DNA of 64,000 nucleotides from WLMZ01 sp031410915 (GTDB lineage Bacteria > Actinomycetota > Acidimicrobiia > Acidimicrobiales > Ilumatobacteraceae): the NCBI GenBank assembly GCA_031410915.1, contig JANNZY010000081.1, forward strand, positions 59,687 to 123,686. The letters are read 5' to 3'. Below are positions 17,609 to 27,092 of this stretch, one piece after another. Below the pieces are notes generated by a model. The model ran no database searches. It was not told the DNA's origin and was given only the letters and a program-made list of their open reading frames with translations. Position 1 is the first letter of the stretch, and each line of letters begins with the position of its first letter. A program made the translations under genes and the position numbers.

Positions 17609-20600
17609 TCAGCCGTCGACCACGACGGTGTCCGTGCCGCCGCGGCCGAACGTCTCCGGCGCGTAGATCTCCTCGGCGCGAGGCGGCGGTGCAACGAACG
17701 TGCCCGGTGTCGTGGCCCGGGCGACATAGCTGTAGTCATAGGTGCCGGCGCCGAGGAACGCGGAGAACGCTTCGGCACGGTCGTCGCGCAGGTTCTGGTG
17801 GTCGAACCACGTTCCGTACCACCACCAGTCGCCACAGCAGCTGTCGTCGACCGAGTACGGCACGGGGCCCCCGACACCACTCACGTCGGCGGGGACGTCG
17901 CCCGTCACCGCGAGAGCCGGGTTGAGGATCTCCAGTCCGGCGGGCAAAGGATCGACGAGCGCGACGTGTGCACGCTGGCTTTCGGCCACCAGCGTGAGCC
18001 GAACTCTGACGCGAGCGCCCGCCTTCACGTGCCACACGCCGGCCGAGTCCAGCACGACATCATCGGGATCGTCGACGGCTTCGTAGGTGCGGGCCACGAC
18101 GAAGCCGCGGTCGAGCGGGTCGAGTTGCAGATCCGACGGCGCGGTGCGCAGGCCGATGCGGTAGTACAGCCGGCCGACGCCGTCTTTCTGGATGGTCAGG
18201 CCACCGCTGCCGGCGGCGATGAGTTGCGCGGTCGGAACGCTGACCAGATTGCGGTGGGTGCTTCGGCCGGAGAACGTCTGCTCGCCGGCGTACTGCTCGC
18301 CGAGCCACACACGAGCGACGAAGTCCGGCGTCTGGGATTCGTAGGTGTCGAAGTAGCGCTTGAGCGCGAGCAGGATGAACGAGTTCTCCTGGATGTTGTC
18401 CCAGCGACCGTGCTGCTGGCCGGCGAGCAGACCCGTCACCACCTTCGGAATCAGATCGCTCTGCGGTTGCAGCCGGATGAGCGCGTCCAGGATCAGTCCG
18501 TCCGTGCGGCGATCCGACGCCAACGTGACGTTCTCGGCATCGGTGACCCCGGTCGTGAACGTGGCCGCACCGGCGGTGTCGACCGCGCGGTTGGTGAACA
18601 GGCGGGCGATCTCGGCGCTCGTGGCGTCGTTGCCGATCACCGGCCACAACCACGCGATCGCGTCGAGGCGCAAGTCGTTCCGTCGCGAGTCGTACAGGTT
18701 CTCGGCCTTGGACGAGTCGCGGTCGCCGGCGAGCATTCGAACGTTCAGGGCGTACGCCGAGATCGTGTCGCGCGAGTCGTGCCCGTACTCGGCTGGGATG
18801 AACTGCTCGATCGACCCGAGGTACGACAACGCCCGGTCCAGCGCGTCGGCGGGAACCGGGTAGCCGGCTTCGCGAGCGGCGACGAGTGCGTGGGTGGCCT
18901 GCACCGAGTTGTACGGCTCGGATCCGAATGCCCGGCTCCAGAACGGGAAGCCGCCATCGTCGTTCTGCAGCGCGACGAGTCGCTCGATGTCTCGCTGCAC
19001 CGCTTGGTCGATGTCAGTCGCGCTGGGCAGGCCGGGTGCGGCGAACGCCTCGAGCACGTCGCGCAACGCGGCGATGGCGAGGATGCGCGACGCGTATGCG
19101 TCGGTCGACTCGTAGGGATAGCTCTGGATGTAGAGCACAGCGTCGGTCAGCGCCTGCAGTGAGGTCGACGACATGGAGATGTCCAGTCCACCGAACTGCG
19201 GGATCACGTCCGTCGGCGCGGCAACGGGTTGGAGCACCGCGCCATCGTCGATGACTCCGTAGGTGGCGAAGGCCTCAGCAGTCGCCGGCGTGTAGACAGG
19301 CAACTCGGTCGTGGCCGAGTCCGCTGCGTCGCCGCTGGTCGCGCTGACCCGGAAGCGGGCCGTGCCGGCCTGCGCCGCAGACACCGCGAATCGCACCTCG
19401 ACGCGATCGTTGGCAGGCACGGTGACTCGTTGTCCGATCGGCGCAACGGGATCGAGGTTGGCAGTCTCGAGCACGACGTCGACATCCATCGGCGTGTCGG
19501 TCTGGTTCTGCACGACGACCGGCAGCGCGAAATCGTCGCCGAAGTTGAGAAAGCGCGGTGATGCGGGCCGCACCATCAATGGCAGGCGCGCCGTGATGTT
19601 GGCCTCGGCCGAGCCGAACTGCTGGGCACCGGCAGCGGCGACGACCATCACGCGGTAGCGAGTGAGGTTGTCGGGCAGCGACACCTCGACCGTTGCATGG
19701 CCGGACGCGTCGGTCACGACACCGGGTGCGAAGACGGCCAGCGCGTCGAAGTTCGTCCGCACGGCGATCGGTGACCCCGCGGCCGACTTGCTGTCGTCCC
19801 CTGCCGAGGCGAACGGGGCACCCTGCGGTGCCTCGCTGCCCGCCGCCGTGGTCTCCGGAGCGACGGTGTCAGCCGACGCTGCTTCAGTTGCCGCCGGTGC
19901 GTCCGGGTCGAACCGGTCGGTGGCCCCGCCATCGGCGAGGAACGACCGGGGATCGACCAAGACGATGCTCTGGCGCCCGAACTGGCTGCTGATCTGGTAC
20001 GGGAGCTGTCCGTAGAACGTGGCGAGCGGGTCGTCGAGTCGGTAGCCACTCAGCGCGAGCACGGCCTCGTCGACGACGATCACAGCGAGCTCGCTCCCGG
20101 CGGCTGGCTGACCGGCGGCGTCGGTCACGGCGACATCGACCGACGTCGTCGTGCCCGGTGCGACCGAGTTGTCCCGCGGTGTCGCAGTGACGGTCAATGT
20201 CCGCGACGCCGTGGAAATCGCGAGGTGCAGGCTTCCGGTCGCGTAGGCCGGTTGCGCCGGCGCGTCCGGCAGCGGTTGGCCATCATCGTCGAGGCGCGGG
20301 CTGGTTCCGGCCACCTCGATCGTGAGGTCGAGCCCGGAGACGTCGGCGTCGGCGATGGGCACCTGCACGACAGCAGATCCCTCGGCGAGCTCGAACGTGT
20401 TCGTCGACCGTAGGCCGTTACGGGCGACGACCAGTAGCCCGGTGCCGTTCTGGAACGGTGCCTGCACAAGCAGTTCCGCAGAGTCGCCGGGCGCGTACGT
20501 GGCCTTGTCGGGCACGATCGTCAACGCCTGCGCCGTGATCTGGCGCGTCGGCACGGACGGCGCGTCGCTGACCCAGCGGGTCAGTTCGCTGAGGCTGCCG

Positions 20601-23600
20601 TGACCGCCGTCGTCGACGACGGTGGCGCGGACGGTGTATGTGCCGCCGGTCTCGGTCGTGAACGTGCACGGGACCGGTTCCGCCGTCGTGGTGACAGTGC
20701 ACGTCTGTGGATCGACGTCACGCTGGACCCACCCGCCGTTCTCGAACACCGACTCGGATCGCGTTGCCGTGACGGTCAACTCGCGGCCGGCAACGGCGTT
20801 GCCGTCGATGTCGGTGACGATGACGTCGATCGTGAGCGGATCGCCCTTGTCGACGTAGGTCCGCGCGCCGTGCAGGCCGACGTACAGGCTCGCCGGGTGC
20901 ACGAGCACACTGGTGGTGGACGACAGCGCTTGGCGGTTCACGTCGGTGACAGTGGCCTGGGCGGACACCGTCACCGGTAGGCCGGCGTTGTCCTCGCCGA
21001 GATCGCCGACGTCGATCTGCAGGTAGTTCGAGCCGGCTGCGTCCGTGGTGCCGGTGTACGTCGCGATCTCGGACTCGCCACCACCCGGCGGAAAGCAGCA
21101 GACATCGGTAGGACCGTCGAAGGCCGCCGACGGCGCGAACGAGTCGGTCGCGTACCACCACGGGGTCCATCGGCCGAACGAGAACTCGTTCCAGCCCGGC
21201 GGAGCGTACGACGCGGTCGATGTCGTGACCTGCCAGTCGACCGGGGTCGCGCCGAGTGGGCCACCCGCGTAGTAGTTCGCGTCGGCTGCCACCGTCACCG
21301 GGACACCCATCACGTACGGACCTTCGCTGTCTGCTCGGGCCGTGACCTCGAACTCGGGACGGCGGAACTCCTCGATCTGGAACGTGTGCTGGAACTGGCC
21401 GTAGGGAATGCCGCTCGCACCGGACAGATCCAACTCGACCGACGCGAAGCCGAGGTTGGCTCCATCGGGGATGTCGAACGTCAGCTGGAAGCCGCCGATC
21501 GGCGTCACGATGGCGTCGCCGCGACCGAGCTCGTTGCCCTGGGTGTCGCGGGCCACGAACGAGATCGCCGGCGAGCCGCCGAGCGCTGTCACCTGGCCGT
21601 CACTCGCGGAGGTCAGCCGTCGCACCCAGCCGGTCACCGAAACCGTCTCGCCGGGGCGGTAGATGCCTCGGTCGTCGATGACGTACCACTGCGCCTGGTC
21701 GGCCACTGGATACGACTGCCAGGAACCGCCGTAGTACTGCGCGGGCAGAAATGCGGTGTCGTCGCCGAGCGTGGCGACCAAGCCGCCGGTGGGGATGCCC
21801 GGCAGCGAGATGCGGGCCAGCCCCTCGCCGTCGGTTGTCAGCGCAGCGGACCCACCGAGCAGGGTCAGCCCGATGCCGGGCAGCGGCGCTCCGGTGGCGA
21901 GGTCGGTGGCCCACACGCGCAGCTCGTCGCTGTCGGTGAACGCGTCCAGGCCGATTCGCGTTGCCTGGACCCACGCGACCGTCGGCCGGTTGTTCCAGTA
22001 GTCGTTGCTGTTCGGGGCGAATGCGGTGGTGGGTTCGACCACGACGATGACGTGGCCGAGTCCGGCCTCGAGCGCGTTGGACAGGTCGATGGGTGTCTCG
22101 CCGAGGACTGTGGGATCGCCGGCCACGGCCATGGTCTCGTCATTGATCAACGGCCAGTCCGGATCCACGGAGCCATTCGAGTTGTTGGGGTCGCCGTTCA
22201 TCACGGTGTACATCTGCTGCAACGTGTCGTTCCACGTCGACGGATCGGCGGCGTAGATGCGGACGCGCAGGTCCTCGTGGCCGATCGAGCGCACCGACAC
22301 GGCCGGCGTCGTCGCCGTCGGGTCGACCGTGATGAACGGCTGGGCGAACGGGGAGAGCATCGGCACGGCCTTGCCGACGCGAATCGACTTCGTGACGTCC
22401 TGGCCAAGTGTCTGCCCGAACACATCGGTGAGCCCGGCCGGCAACGTGACCGTGTAGTCGGTGTCGGCGCTCGTCGCGCCTCGGATGACCAAGACGTCGG
22501 AGTACGCGCCGACACTGACGCCGGGAATCGCCGGCTCGACCGAGATCGTCGCCGGATCGAACAGGGTGGTGTCGAGCGATGTCGAGAACGTGATGTCGAA
22601 CTCCGACCCCGGCGTGCATCCTCCACCGAAACCGCAATCGACCTTGGTGACTTCGAGCGGCGGGTACGTGCTGGCGGCGTAGGAGGCCGCGGCCGTGGTG
22701 ACTCGCGGGCCCTCCGCCGACGGCGTGTCGGGGCCGATCGAGATCGAGAGTTCGGCGTCGGCGGGCAACGGATCGACCGGACGGAACGCGAGCCAACGAT
22801 CGTCGCCGGCGGTGTCGACGATCTGCTGCGCGCTGGTGTCGGCGGCGATCTCGTCGGCCGTGGCGAGCCGCATCGCGCGCCCGTCGCCGTCGGCGGTGAC
22901 GTGGACGGTGGAGAGCACCGCAGCGGGGTCGACGAGCTGGTCGAACGTCGCCACGAATACGGGCGTGAGTGGCAGCGGACCGTCCGTCGGGCTGAGGTAC
23001 TGCACCGTCACCGGTGGCGTCGAGAACTGCCAGCTGACGGCATCCGTGAGCACACCGCCGCTGGCTGACGCCGTGCCGGCAGGCACCGTCACGGTGTAGT
23101 CGGTGGCCATCGGCAACCGGTCGGCACGGTCCGACTCGGCGTCGAAGCGCAACGTGGACGTGCCGATCCATTGCCAGTGCCCGGCCAGCTGGGGCGTGAT
23201 CGTGGCCGGCACGTCAGCGGCGGCGAGTTGGCCGACGGTGGCGACGGGCACCATGGGCTGATCGAACGTGATGCTGACGAACGGTGCGACTTCCACCGCG
23301 CCCTCGGGCTGGAAGCGCAGAACGTGCAGCGGGCCGCTGACGACTTCGGGAACTGTGGGTTGCTCGGGCGCGGGGAATGGCACGTCGAAGGTCTGGCCCG
23401 GCTGCGGCGGTTGGATCGTCGCGGCCGGGAAGCGGAACGGCTGCGAGTCGGTGTCGGCTCCGATCCAGGCGGGCAGGCGATCCAGCACGGCCTGGATCGA
23501 CGCAGCGTCGAGTGGGGAGCCCTCGACCAACGGAGTGGGCGTCGCCGCGGCGGCGCGGGCGACACCCTTGCTCAGCCGGATCCCCGAGAACAGTGCCGGG

Positions 23601-23791
23601 CTCGTGCCCGGACCGCTCCCGCCCGGATCGGTCGCGGACGAGCCGTCCGGGGCAGTGGTCGACGTGGACGAGCTCGTCGAGCTGCTGGCTGGATCGCCGT
23701 CGTCGGAGCACGCTCCAGCCACGAGCGCGAGAGCGATCGCCAACGCTGTGGCTCTGCGGACGTGACGACCCCTGTTGCTCCGTGCACTCAT
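17609..23791 (-). CDS. Alpha-2-macroglobulin-like lipoprotein lacking the thioester cysteine
   Basis: A 2,060-residue protein. The first 30 residues form a signal peptide ending in VAGAC, a somewhat unusual lipobox, followed by a Ser/Thr-rich linker. The body follows the bacterial alpha-2-macroglobulin order. It has Ig-like MG domains, an MG2-type region with YRPGETVSVTGWVRR and IPYGQFQHTFQIEEFRRPEF, a bait-like Ala/Ser-rich stretch, and the A2M domain with FAPGVVTDASGHATVEVSLP and DNLTRYRVMVVA. An alpha/alpha-toroid of terpene-cyclase type follows, with QNDDGGFPFW. At the thioester site, usually YPYGCxEQ, the sequence is YPYESTDA (about residue 1560), so no thioester can form. The start is the ATG at 23791, where the signal peptide begins, after GGGGAGG; the frame is open further upstream. 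It may be a protease trap or a cell-surface protein of the YfaS type. Confidence 0.88.
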   Translation of the reverse strand: MSARSNRGRHVRRATALAIALALVAGACSDDGDPASSSTSSSTSTTAPDGSSATDPGGSGPGTSPALFSGIRLSKGVARAAAATPTPLVEGSPLDAASIQAVLDRLPAWIGADTDSQPFRFPAATIQPPQPGQTFDVPFPAPEQPTVPEVVSGPLHVLRFQPEGAVEVAPFVSITFDQPMVPVATVGQLAAADVPATITPQLAGHWQWIGTSTLRFDAESDRADRLPMATDYTVTVPAGTASASGGVLTDAVSWQFSTPPVTVQYLSPTDGPLPLTPVFVATFDQLVDPAAVLSTVHVTADGDGRAMRLATADEIAADTSAQQIVDTAGDDRWLAFRPVDPLPADAELSISIGPDTPSAEGPRVTTAAASYAASTYPPLEVTKVDCGFGGGCTPGSEFDITFSTSLDTTLFDPATISVEPAIPGVSVGAYSDVLVIRGATSADTDYTVTLPAGLTDVFGQTLGQDVTKSIRVGKAVPMLSPFAQPFITVDPTATTPAVSVRSIGHEDLRVRIYAADPSTWNDTLQQMYTVMNGDPNNSNGSVDPDWPLINDETMAVAGDPTVLGETPIDLSNALEAGLGHVIVVVEPTTAFAPNSNDYWNNRPTVAWVQATRIGLDAFTDSDELRVWATDLATGAPLPGIGLTLLGGSAALTTDGEGLARISLPGIPTGGLVATLGDDTAFLPAQYYGGSWQSYPVADQAQWYVIDDRGIYRPGETVSVTGWVRRLTSASDGQVTALGGSPAISFVARDTQGNELGRGDAIVTPIGGFQLTFDIPDGANLGFASVELDLSGASGIPYGQFQHTFQIEEFRRPEFEVTARADSEGPYVMGVPVTVAADANYYAGGPLGATPVDWQVTTSTASYAPPGWNEFSFGRWTPWWYATDSFAPSAAFDGPTDVCCFPPGGGESEIATYTGTTDAAGSNYLQIDVGDLGEDNAGLPVTVSAQATVTDVNRQALSSTTSVLVHPASLYVGLHGARTYVDKGDPLTIDVIVTDIDGNAVAGRELTVTATRSESVFENGGWVQRDVDPQTCTVTTTAEPVPCTFTTETGGTYTVRATVVDDGGHGSLSELTRWVSDAPSVPTRQITAQALTIVPDKATYAPGDSAELLVQAPFQNGTGLLVVARNGLRSTNTFELAEGSAVVQVPIADADVSGLDLTIEVAGTSPRLDDDGQPLPDAPAQPAYATGSLHLAISTASRTLTVTATPRDNSVAPGTTTSVDVAVTDAAGQPAAGSELAVIVVDEAVLALSGYRLDDPLATFYGQLPYQISSQFGRQSIVLVDPRSFLADGGATDRFDPDAPAATEAASADTVAPETTAAGSEAPQGAPFASAGDDSKSAAGSPIAVRTNFDALAVFAPGVVTDASGHATVEVSLPDNLTRYRVMVVAAAGAQQFGSAEANITARLPLMVRPASPRFLNFGDDFALPVVVQNQTDTPMDVDVVLETANLDPVAPIGQRVTVPANDRVEVRFAVSAAQAGTARFRVSATSGDAADSATTELPVYTPATAEAFATYGVIDDGAVLQPVAAPTDVIPQFGGLDISMSSTSLQALTDAVLYIQSYPYESTDAYASRILAIAALRDVLEAFAAPGLPSATDIDQAVQRDIERLVALQNDDGGFPFWSRAFGSEPYNSVQATHALVAAREAGYPVPADALDRALSYLGSIEQFIPAEYGHDSRDTISAYALNVRMLAGDRDSSKAENLYDSRRNDLRLDAIAWLWPVIGNDATSAEIARLFTNRAVDTAGAATFTTGVTDAENVTLASDRRTDGLILDALIRLQPQSDLIPKVVTGLLAGQQHGRWDNIQENSFILLALKRYFDTYESQTPDFVARVWLGEQYAGEQTFSGRSTHRNLVSVPTAQLIAAGSGGLTIQKDGVGRLYYRIGLRTAPSDLQLDPLDRGFVVARTYEAVDDPDDVVLDSAGVWHVKAGARVRVRLTLVAESQRAHVALVDPLPAGLEILNPALAVTGDVPADVSGVGGPVPYSVDDSCCGDWWWYGTWFDHQNLRDDRAEAFSAFLGAGTYDYSYVARATTPGTFVAPPPRAEEIYAPETFGRGGTDTVVVDG

Positions 23792-24033
23792 CGCTCGATC
23801 CTCCCCCTCGTGCCCGCGCTCTTGGCCGGCATGCGGTCGTTGGACGTCACGTCCGACTGGAATGGTTCCCGGAGTGTGGCGCGGATTCCGAGTCCGCGTG
23901 GGAACTTCGGGGCCTGAATCAGCGTGTGCCGGGAGGTATCTGGCGCGAACGCACGGACTGCGGACCATCACCAGGGCGTGAGCTGCGAACGGGAATCCTT
24001 GGCGAGTGGTCAGACGATGGTCGGGGCGCGGCC

Positions 24034-25260
24034 ATGAACGTGTTCCTCGGCCGCCAGCCCGTCCTGACTGCGCAGCGCAAGACCTACGGGTACGAGTTGC
24101 TCTACCGCCACGGCGACGTGAGTTCTGCGTTCTTCTCCGACCCGGACGATGCCACGCGCTCGGTCGTCGAGCGGGCGATGCTCGAATGGGGCTTGGCCCA
24201 TCTGGTCGGCGCCGGCACCGCGTTCATCAACGTGACCGGCGAGTTCTTGAGCAGCGGCCTGTTCAGTGTCCTTCCGGCCGAGCACGTGGTGCTTGAGTTG
24301 CTCGAAACCATCGAGTTCGATCCCGAGATGATCGACGCCGTCCGGCGAGCCGCGAAGTTCGGCTACCGCATCGCCCTCGACGACCTCGTCAGCCTCGGAA
24401 CCGTTGGCTTGGCCGACGTGTTGCCGATGGTGGACATCATCAAGGTCGAGGTGCTGACCCTCGAGGAGGCCCACCTGCGTGACCTCGTGAGCCGGCTGCG
24501 CGCCGTTGCGCCGCGAGTGACTCTTCTCGCCGAGAAGGTCGAGTCGGTCGAGATGTACCAGCTCTGTCGTGAGCTCGGCTTCGACCTGTTCCAGGGCTAC
24601 TTCTTCGCGCGCCCGGAAGTGCTACAACGGTCGGCGCGTCCGACGTCGACCCAGGGCGCACTGCTGTTGATGATGGCGGTGCAGAAGCCCGACATCACGA
24701 TCGACGAACTGGCTGACATCGCCGGCGGCGATCCGACGCTGGCGTACCGATTGCTGACGCTGGTCAACTCGAGCTCGCTCGGCCTCGGCCGCGTCGTGGA
24801 ATCGGTTCGCCACGCGATCGTGCTGCTCGGCATCGAGCATGTTCGTCATCTCGCGATCCTGTTGACGATGTCGTCGAACGCGCGCACGAACCCGGAGCTG
24901 ATCACGCTGGCCGTGACTCGTGCTCACATGGCTCGCAGCCTGGCGAAGAACGCCCAAGAGGGAACCAGCGCATTCACGATGGGTCTCCTGTCGGTGATCG
25001 ATGTCGTGTTCCAGACGCCGATGCACGAACTCGTTGGTGACCTACCGATCGCAGACGACGTGCGCGACGCCCTGCTCGACCGGAGCGGTTCGCTCGGCAT
25101 GCTGCTCGACGTCGTGCTCGCGTACGAACAGGCCGACACGTGCACGCTGGAGGCACTGCGTCCAGGTGAGGGTGACACGATCCGCGAAGCGTTCGGCGAA
25201 TCCACCGCCGCGGCCACGGATCTGCGTAACCAGCTCGAATCGTTGACCACCGTTCGCTGA
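24034..25260 (+). CDS. EAL-like and HDOD domain signalling protein (YuxH type)
   Basis: A 408-residue protein starting MNVFLGRQPVLTAQRKTYGY. Residues 1-195 form an EAL-like domain. ELLYR stands in place of EALxR, with FINVTGEF, ELLETIEF, IALDDL, KVEVLTL and LFQGYFFARP at the positions of conserved EAL elements. Residues 200 to about 400 form an HDOD domain, with DPTLAYRLLTLVNSSSLGLG and RHAIVLLGIEHVRHLAIL. Proteins of this layout link c-di-GMP or nucleotide signalling to other outputs; with the ELL change and the lost DDFG box it may bind but not cleave c-di-GMP. The ATG at 24034 was chosen because homology begins there; the same frame is open upstream. The gene is divergent from the macroglobulin gene. 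Confidence 0.88.
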   Translation: MNVFLGRQPVLTAQRKTYGYELLYRHGDVSSAFFSDPDDATRSVVERAMLEWGLAHLVGAGTAFINVTGEFLSSGLFSVLPAEHVVLELLETIEFDPEMIDAVRRAAKFGYRIALDDLVSLGTVGLADVLPMVDIIKVEVLTLEEAHLRDLVSRLRAVAPRVTLLAEKVESVEMYQLCRELGFDLFQGYFFARPEVLQRSARPTSTQGALLLMMAVQKPDITIDELADIAGGDPTLAYRLLTLVNSSSLGLGRVVESVRHAIVLLGIEHVRHLAILLTMSSNARTNPELITLAVTRAHMARSLAKNAQEGTSAFTMGLLSVIDVVFQTPMHELVGDLPIADDVRDALLDRSGSLGMLLDVVLAYEQADTCTLEALRPGEGDTIREAFGESTAAATDLRNQLESLTTVR

Positions 25261-25316
25261 GAGCTCCACCTCGCTCGCGCTGAGGCACGTGGGCGACAAC
25301 TCCATGCACGCTCGCT

Positions 25317-26429
25317 GTGGCAATCTGGGTCACGGTGAAACGGACTGCATGGGTCGGGGCGACGGCGGCGGTGTTCATGATCAGCGCGTGCGGATCTGCG
25401 TCACCGGGCGTGGAGCAGGGCGCGAGCCTGCGCTCCACCGACCCGGTCGTGGTGTCGACACCCGCGACCGGGTCGACGCCGACTTCGGACTCCGCTCCTT
25501 CCGAGGATTCGGTGCCGTCGACCGACTCGACCGACTCGACGCCGACGTCGGACACGCCACCGGACACGACCGACCCGACTGCCACGACGGACGACACCGT
25601 CTCGACCACGACCGCGTCGACGGGCGAGCCGCCGACGCTCGGCCCGGATGATCAACCGGAGACCGCCGAACAGGCCCGTGCGTTGCTCGCGCTCGGGACC
25701 ACCAGCGCGCTGCCGGCAGATTTCGCGCACTACCCGGATTTCTTCGCGATCAGCCTGCGACAGGTGGCCAACGGCACCCTCGTACCCGACGACTTCTTCG
25801 ACAGCATCGCGGTGCAGATCACTGCCGGTGTGATCGCGAACCCGTACCTCGTGTGCCCGATCGGGCTCGGCGAGGCGTGCGCCGCGAGCCGCAACGACAT
25901 CGGGCCGTACCTCGACGATTGCGACGCGACGCAGGGAATGTTGCTGTCCACTCAGGTGGTGGAGACCGCGTCGAGCTGGGCTGGGGTGGCGGTGTGCATC
26001 TTCGTGCCGCTGCCGGCCACGATCGCTGCGGCCAAGCAGTCGATCCTCGCCGCGACCACGGACGAGTTGTCGTCCAGATCTGCGTCCACGATCGCCGATG
26101 ACGCAGTTGTTCGCGTTGCTGACGCGATGGCGCAATCGGTCGCGACGGTTCCCGACCTGACTGCCGGTCAGCCCGAGTACGCCGACTTCTACGCCAATGT
26201 CGACCAGCTGACAGCGCTGTCGCCGTCCGGTCGGATTGGCTACGTCGGGGTCGAGTTCGTCACGCCGTCACTCGTCGCTGGGGTCGGCAGCATTGCTGAC
26301 CAGGTGCGCGAGCAGATCGGCGACTTCGACATGAACTTCGTCGGCACCCCGACGGTGCACGTCGGCGTCGGCAGCTTCGTTGCTCGCGGCCGGCTGACGG
26401 TGTACGTCGCCTGGTACGACCCGACCTGA
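25317..26429 (+). CDS. Putative lipoprotein of unknown function
   Basis: A protein of up to 370 residues with a lipoprotein signal (VKRTAWVGATAAVFMISACG, lipobox ISAC). A roughly 75-residue Ser/Thr/Asp/Pro-rich linker containing repeated DSTDST-like runs follows, then a globular domain of about 250 residues with several cysteines. I do not recognise the domain. The start could be the GTG at 25317 or the GTG at 25335; the latter gives a more typical lipoprotein N-terminus, and neither has a strong ribosome-binding site. A palindrome of the GGGTGA family begins 5 bases past the stop. It probably sits on the outer face of the membrane. Confidence 0.75.
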   Translation: MAIWVTVKRTAWVGATAAVFMISACGSASPGVEQGASLRSTDPVVVSTPATGSTPTSDSAPSEDSVPSTDSTDSTPTSDTPPDTTDPTATTDDTVSTTTASTGEPPTLGPDDQPETAEQARALLALGTTSALPADFAHYPDFFAISLRQVANGTLVPDDFFDSIAVQITAGVIANPYLVCPIGLGEACAASRNDIGPYLDDCDATQGMLLSTQVVETASSWAGVAVCIFVPLPATIAAAKQSILAATTDELSSRSASTIADDAVVRVADAMAQSVATVPDLTAGQPEYADFYANVDQLTALSPSGRIGYVGVEFVTPSLVAGVGSIADQVREQIGDFDMNFVGTPTVHVGVGSFVARGRLTVYVAWYDPT

Positions 26430-26433
26430 CGCG

Positions 26434-26452
26434 ATCACCCATTTGGGGTGAT
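26434..26452. promoter_or_regulatory. Palindrome ATCACCC-ATTTG-GGGTGAT
   Basis: A perfect 7+5+7 inverted repeat is followed by direct half-sites TCACC and TCACCCC at 26454-26466. It matches the palindromes near the luxR-type gene. As it begins 5 bases after a stop codon, it could also act as a terminator of the lipoprotein gene. Confidence 0.4.
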
Positions 26453-26514
26453 GTCACCTCACCCCCTGTCGGTTGAAGATCCGTGCGCGCCAGCGTCTGC
26501 CGTGAGCGAACGTT

Positions 26515-26604
26515 GGTGCCTGGTGTGCCTGGTGCCTGGTGTCCGGTGCCTGGTGCCTGGTGCCTGGTGCGGGGTGAATGGATGGGATGGATGGGATGGA
26601 TGGG
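26515..26604. repeat. Short tandem repeats (GGTGCCT heptamer, then ATGGATGGG nonamer)
   Basis: From about 26515 to 26570 the unit GGTGCCT recurs about seven times with a few variants. From 26578 to 26604 ATGGATGGG occurs three times exactly. The second array forms the start of a small open frame (MDGMDGMDG). Such perfect short arrays are prone to slippage. Confidence 0.85.
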
Positions 26605-26820
26605 ATCGATGAGAGGGTTCGGCGCGTGATCGGCCGGATCAGTCCGGATGTGCAGCAGGCCCGGCGAGTGAGTCAGGTGGTGTGCGGCCTCGTGATCGTC
26701 GCAGCAACACTGTTCTCGGCACCTGTGGCACACGTCGAACCGGGCGTCGCCGTCGCCTGTGTCACCACGGTCGGGGCAGTACTTGCCACCACTGTGGCCG
26801 GATGTCGCATGCCGGACTGA
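26578..26820 (+). CDS. Small putative membrane protein
   Basis: An 80-codon frame begins inside a nonamer repeat (MDGMDGMDGID). It continues with a charged stretch (ERVRRVIGRISPDVQQARRV) and two hydrophobic segments (about residues 33-50 and 55-75). GGGG lies just before the ATG but within the repeat, so it is weak evidence. No family is recognised. The two-helix hydrophobic pattern and the reasonable composition favour a real gene, but it may be chance. Confidence 0.35.
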   Translation: MDGMDGMDGIDERVRRVIGRISPDVQQARRVSQVVCGLVIVAATLFSAPVAHVEPGVAVACVTTVGAVLATTVAGCRMPD

Positions 26821-26983
26821 CGCCGGCTGCGATCAACCGGCGGCGTGTCCACCAACACCACCGCGCCGCCGGTCACTGTGCGGGCTCCGCCGTCGCCGCA
26901 CAGGGGAGGGTCCACGGCCGGGAGCCTTGCTCTCGGCCGTGGCCAGCTCCCAACGCTCGCCGTCCGCTGATCGCACGGTGATT

Positions 26984-27014
26984 TCACCCACTTCGGGTGA
27001 TGGCGGCTTCACCC
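26984..27014. promoter_or_regulatory. GGGTGA-family palindrome upstream of the first sugar ABC operon
   Basis: TCACCC-ACTTC-GGGTGA at 26984-27000 is followed by another TCACCC at 27009-27014, about 80 bases before the ATPase start. The rest of the gap 26821-27092 shows no other clear signal; in particular the LacI-type operator found further downstream is absent. Confidence 0.4.
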
Positions 27015-27092
27015 GTGCCAGTTCGACAATGCAGAGACACGCAGATAGGTGACGCCGCAGCGGCGGCCAGTTTTCGAGGGGAGGGACAAGCA

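Noticed and set aside
21386..23068. 560-codon plus-strand open frame inside the macroglobulin gene
   Set aside because: It is an antisense shadow: Arg/Asp/Gly-rich without a domain, while the minus strand gives a coherent alpha-2-macroglobulin-like chain.
26515..26604. CRISPR array
   Set aside because: The units are 7 and 9 bases with no spacers between them. These are simple tandem repeats.
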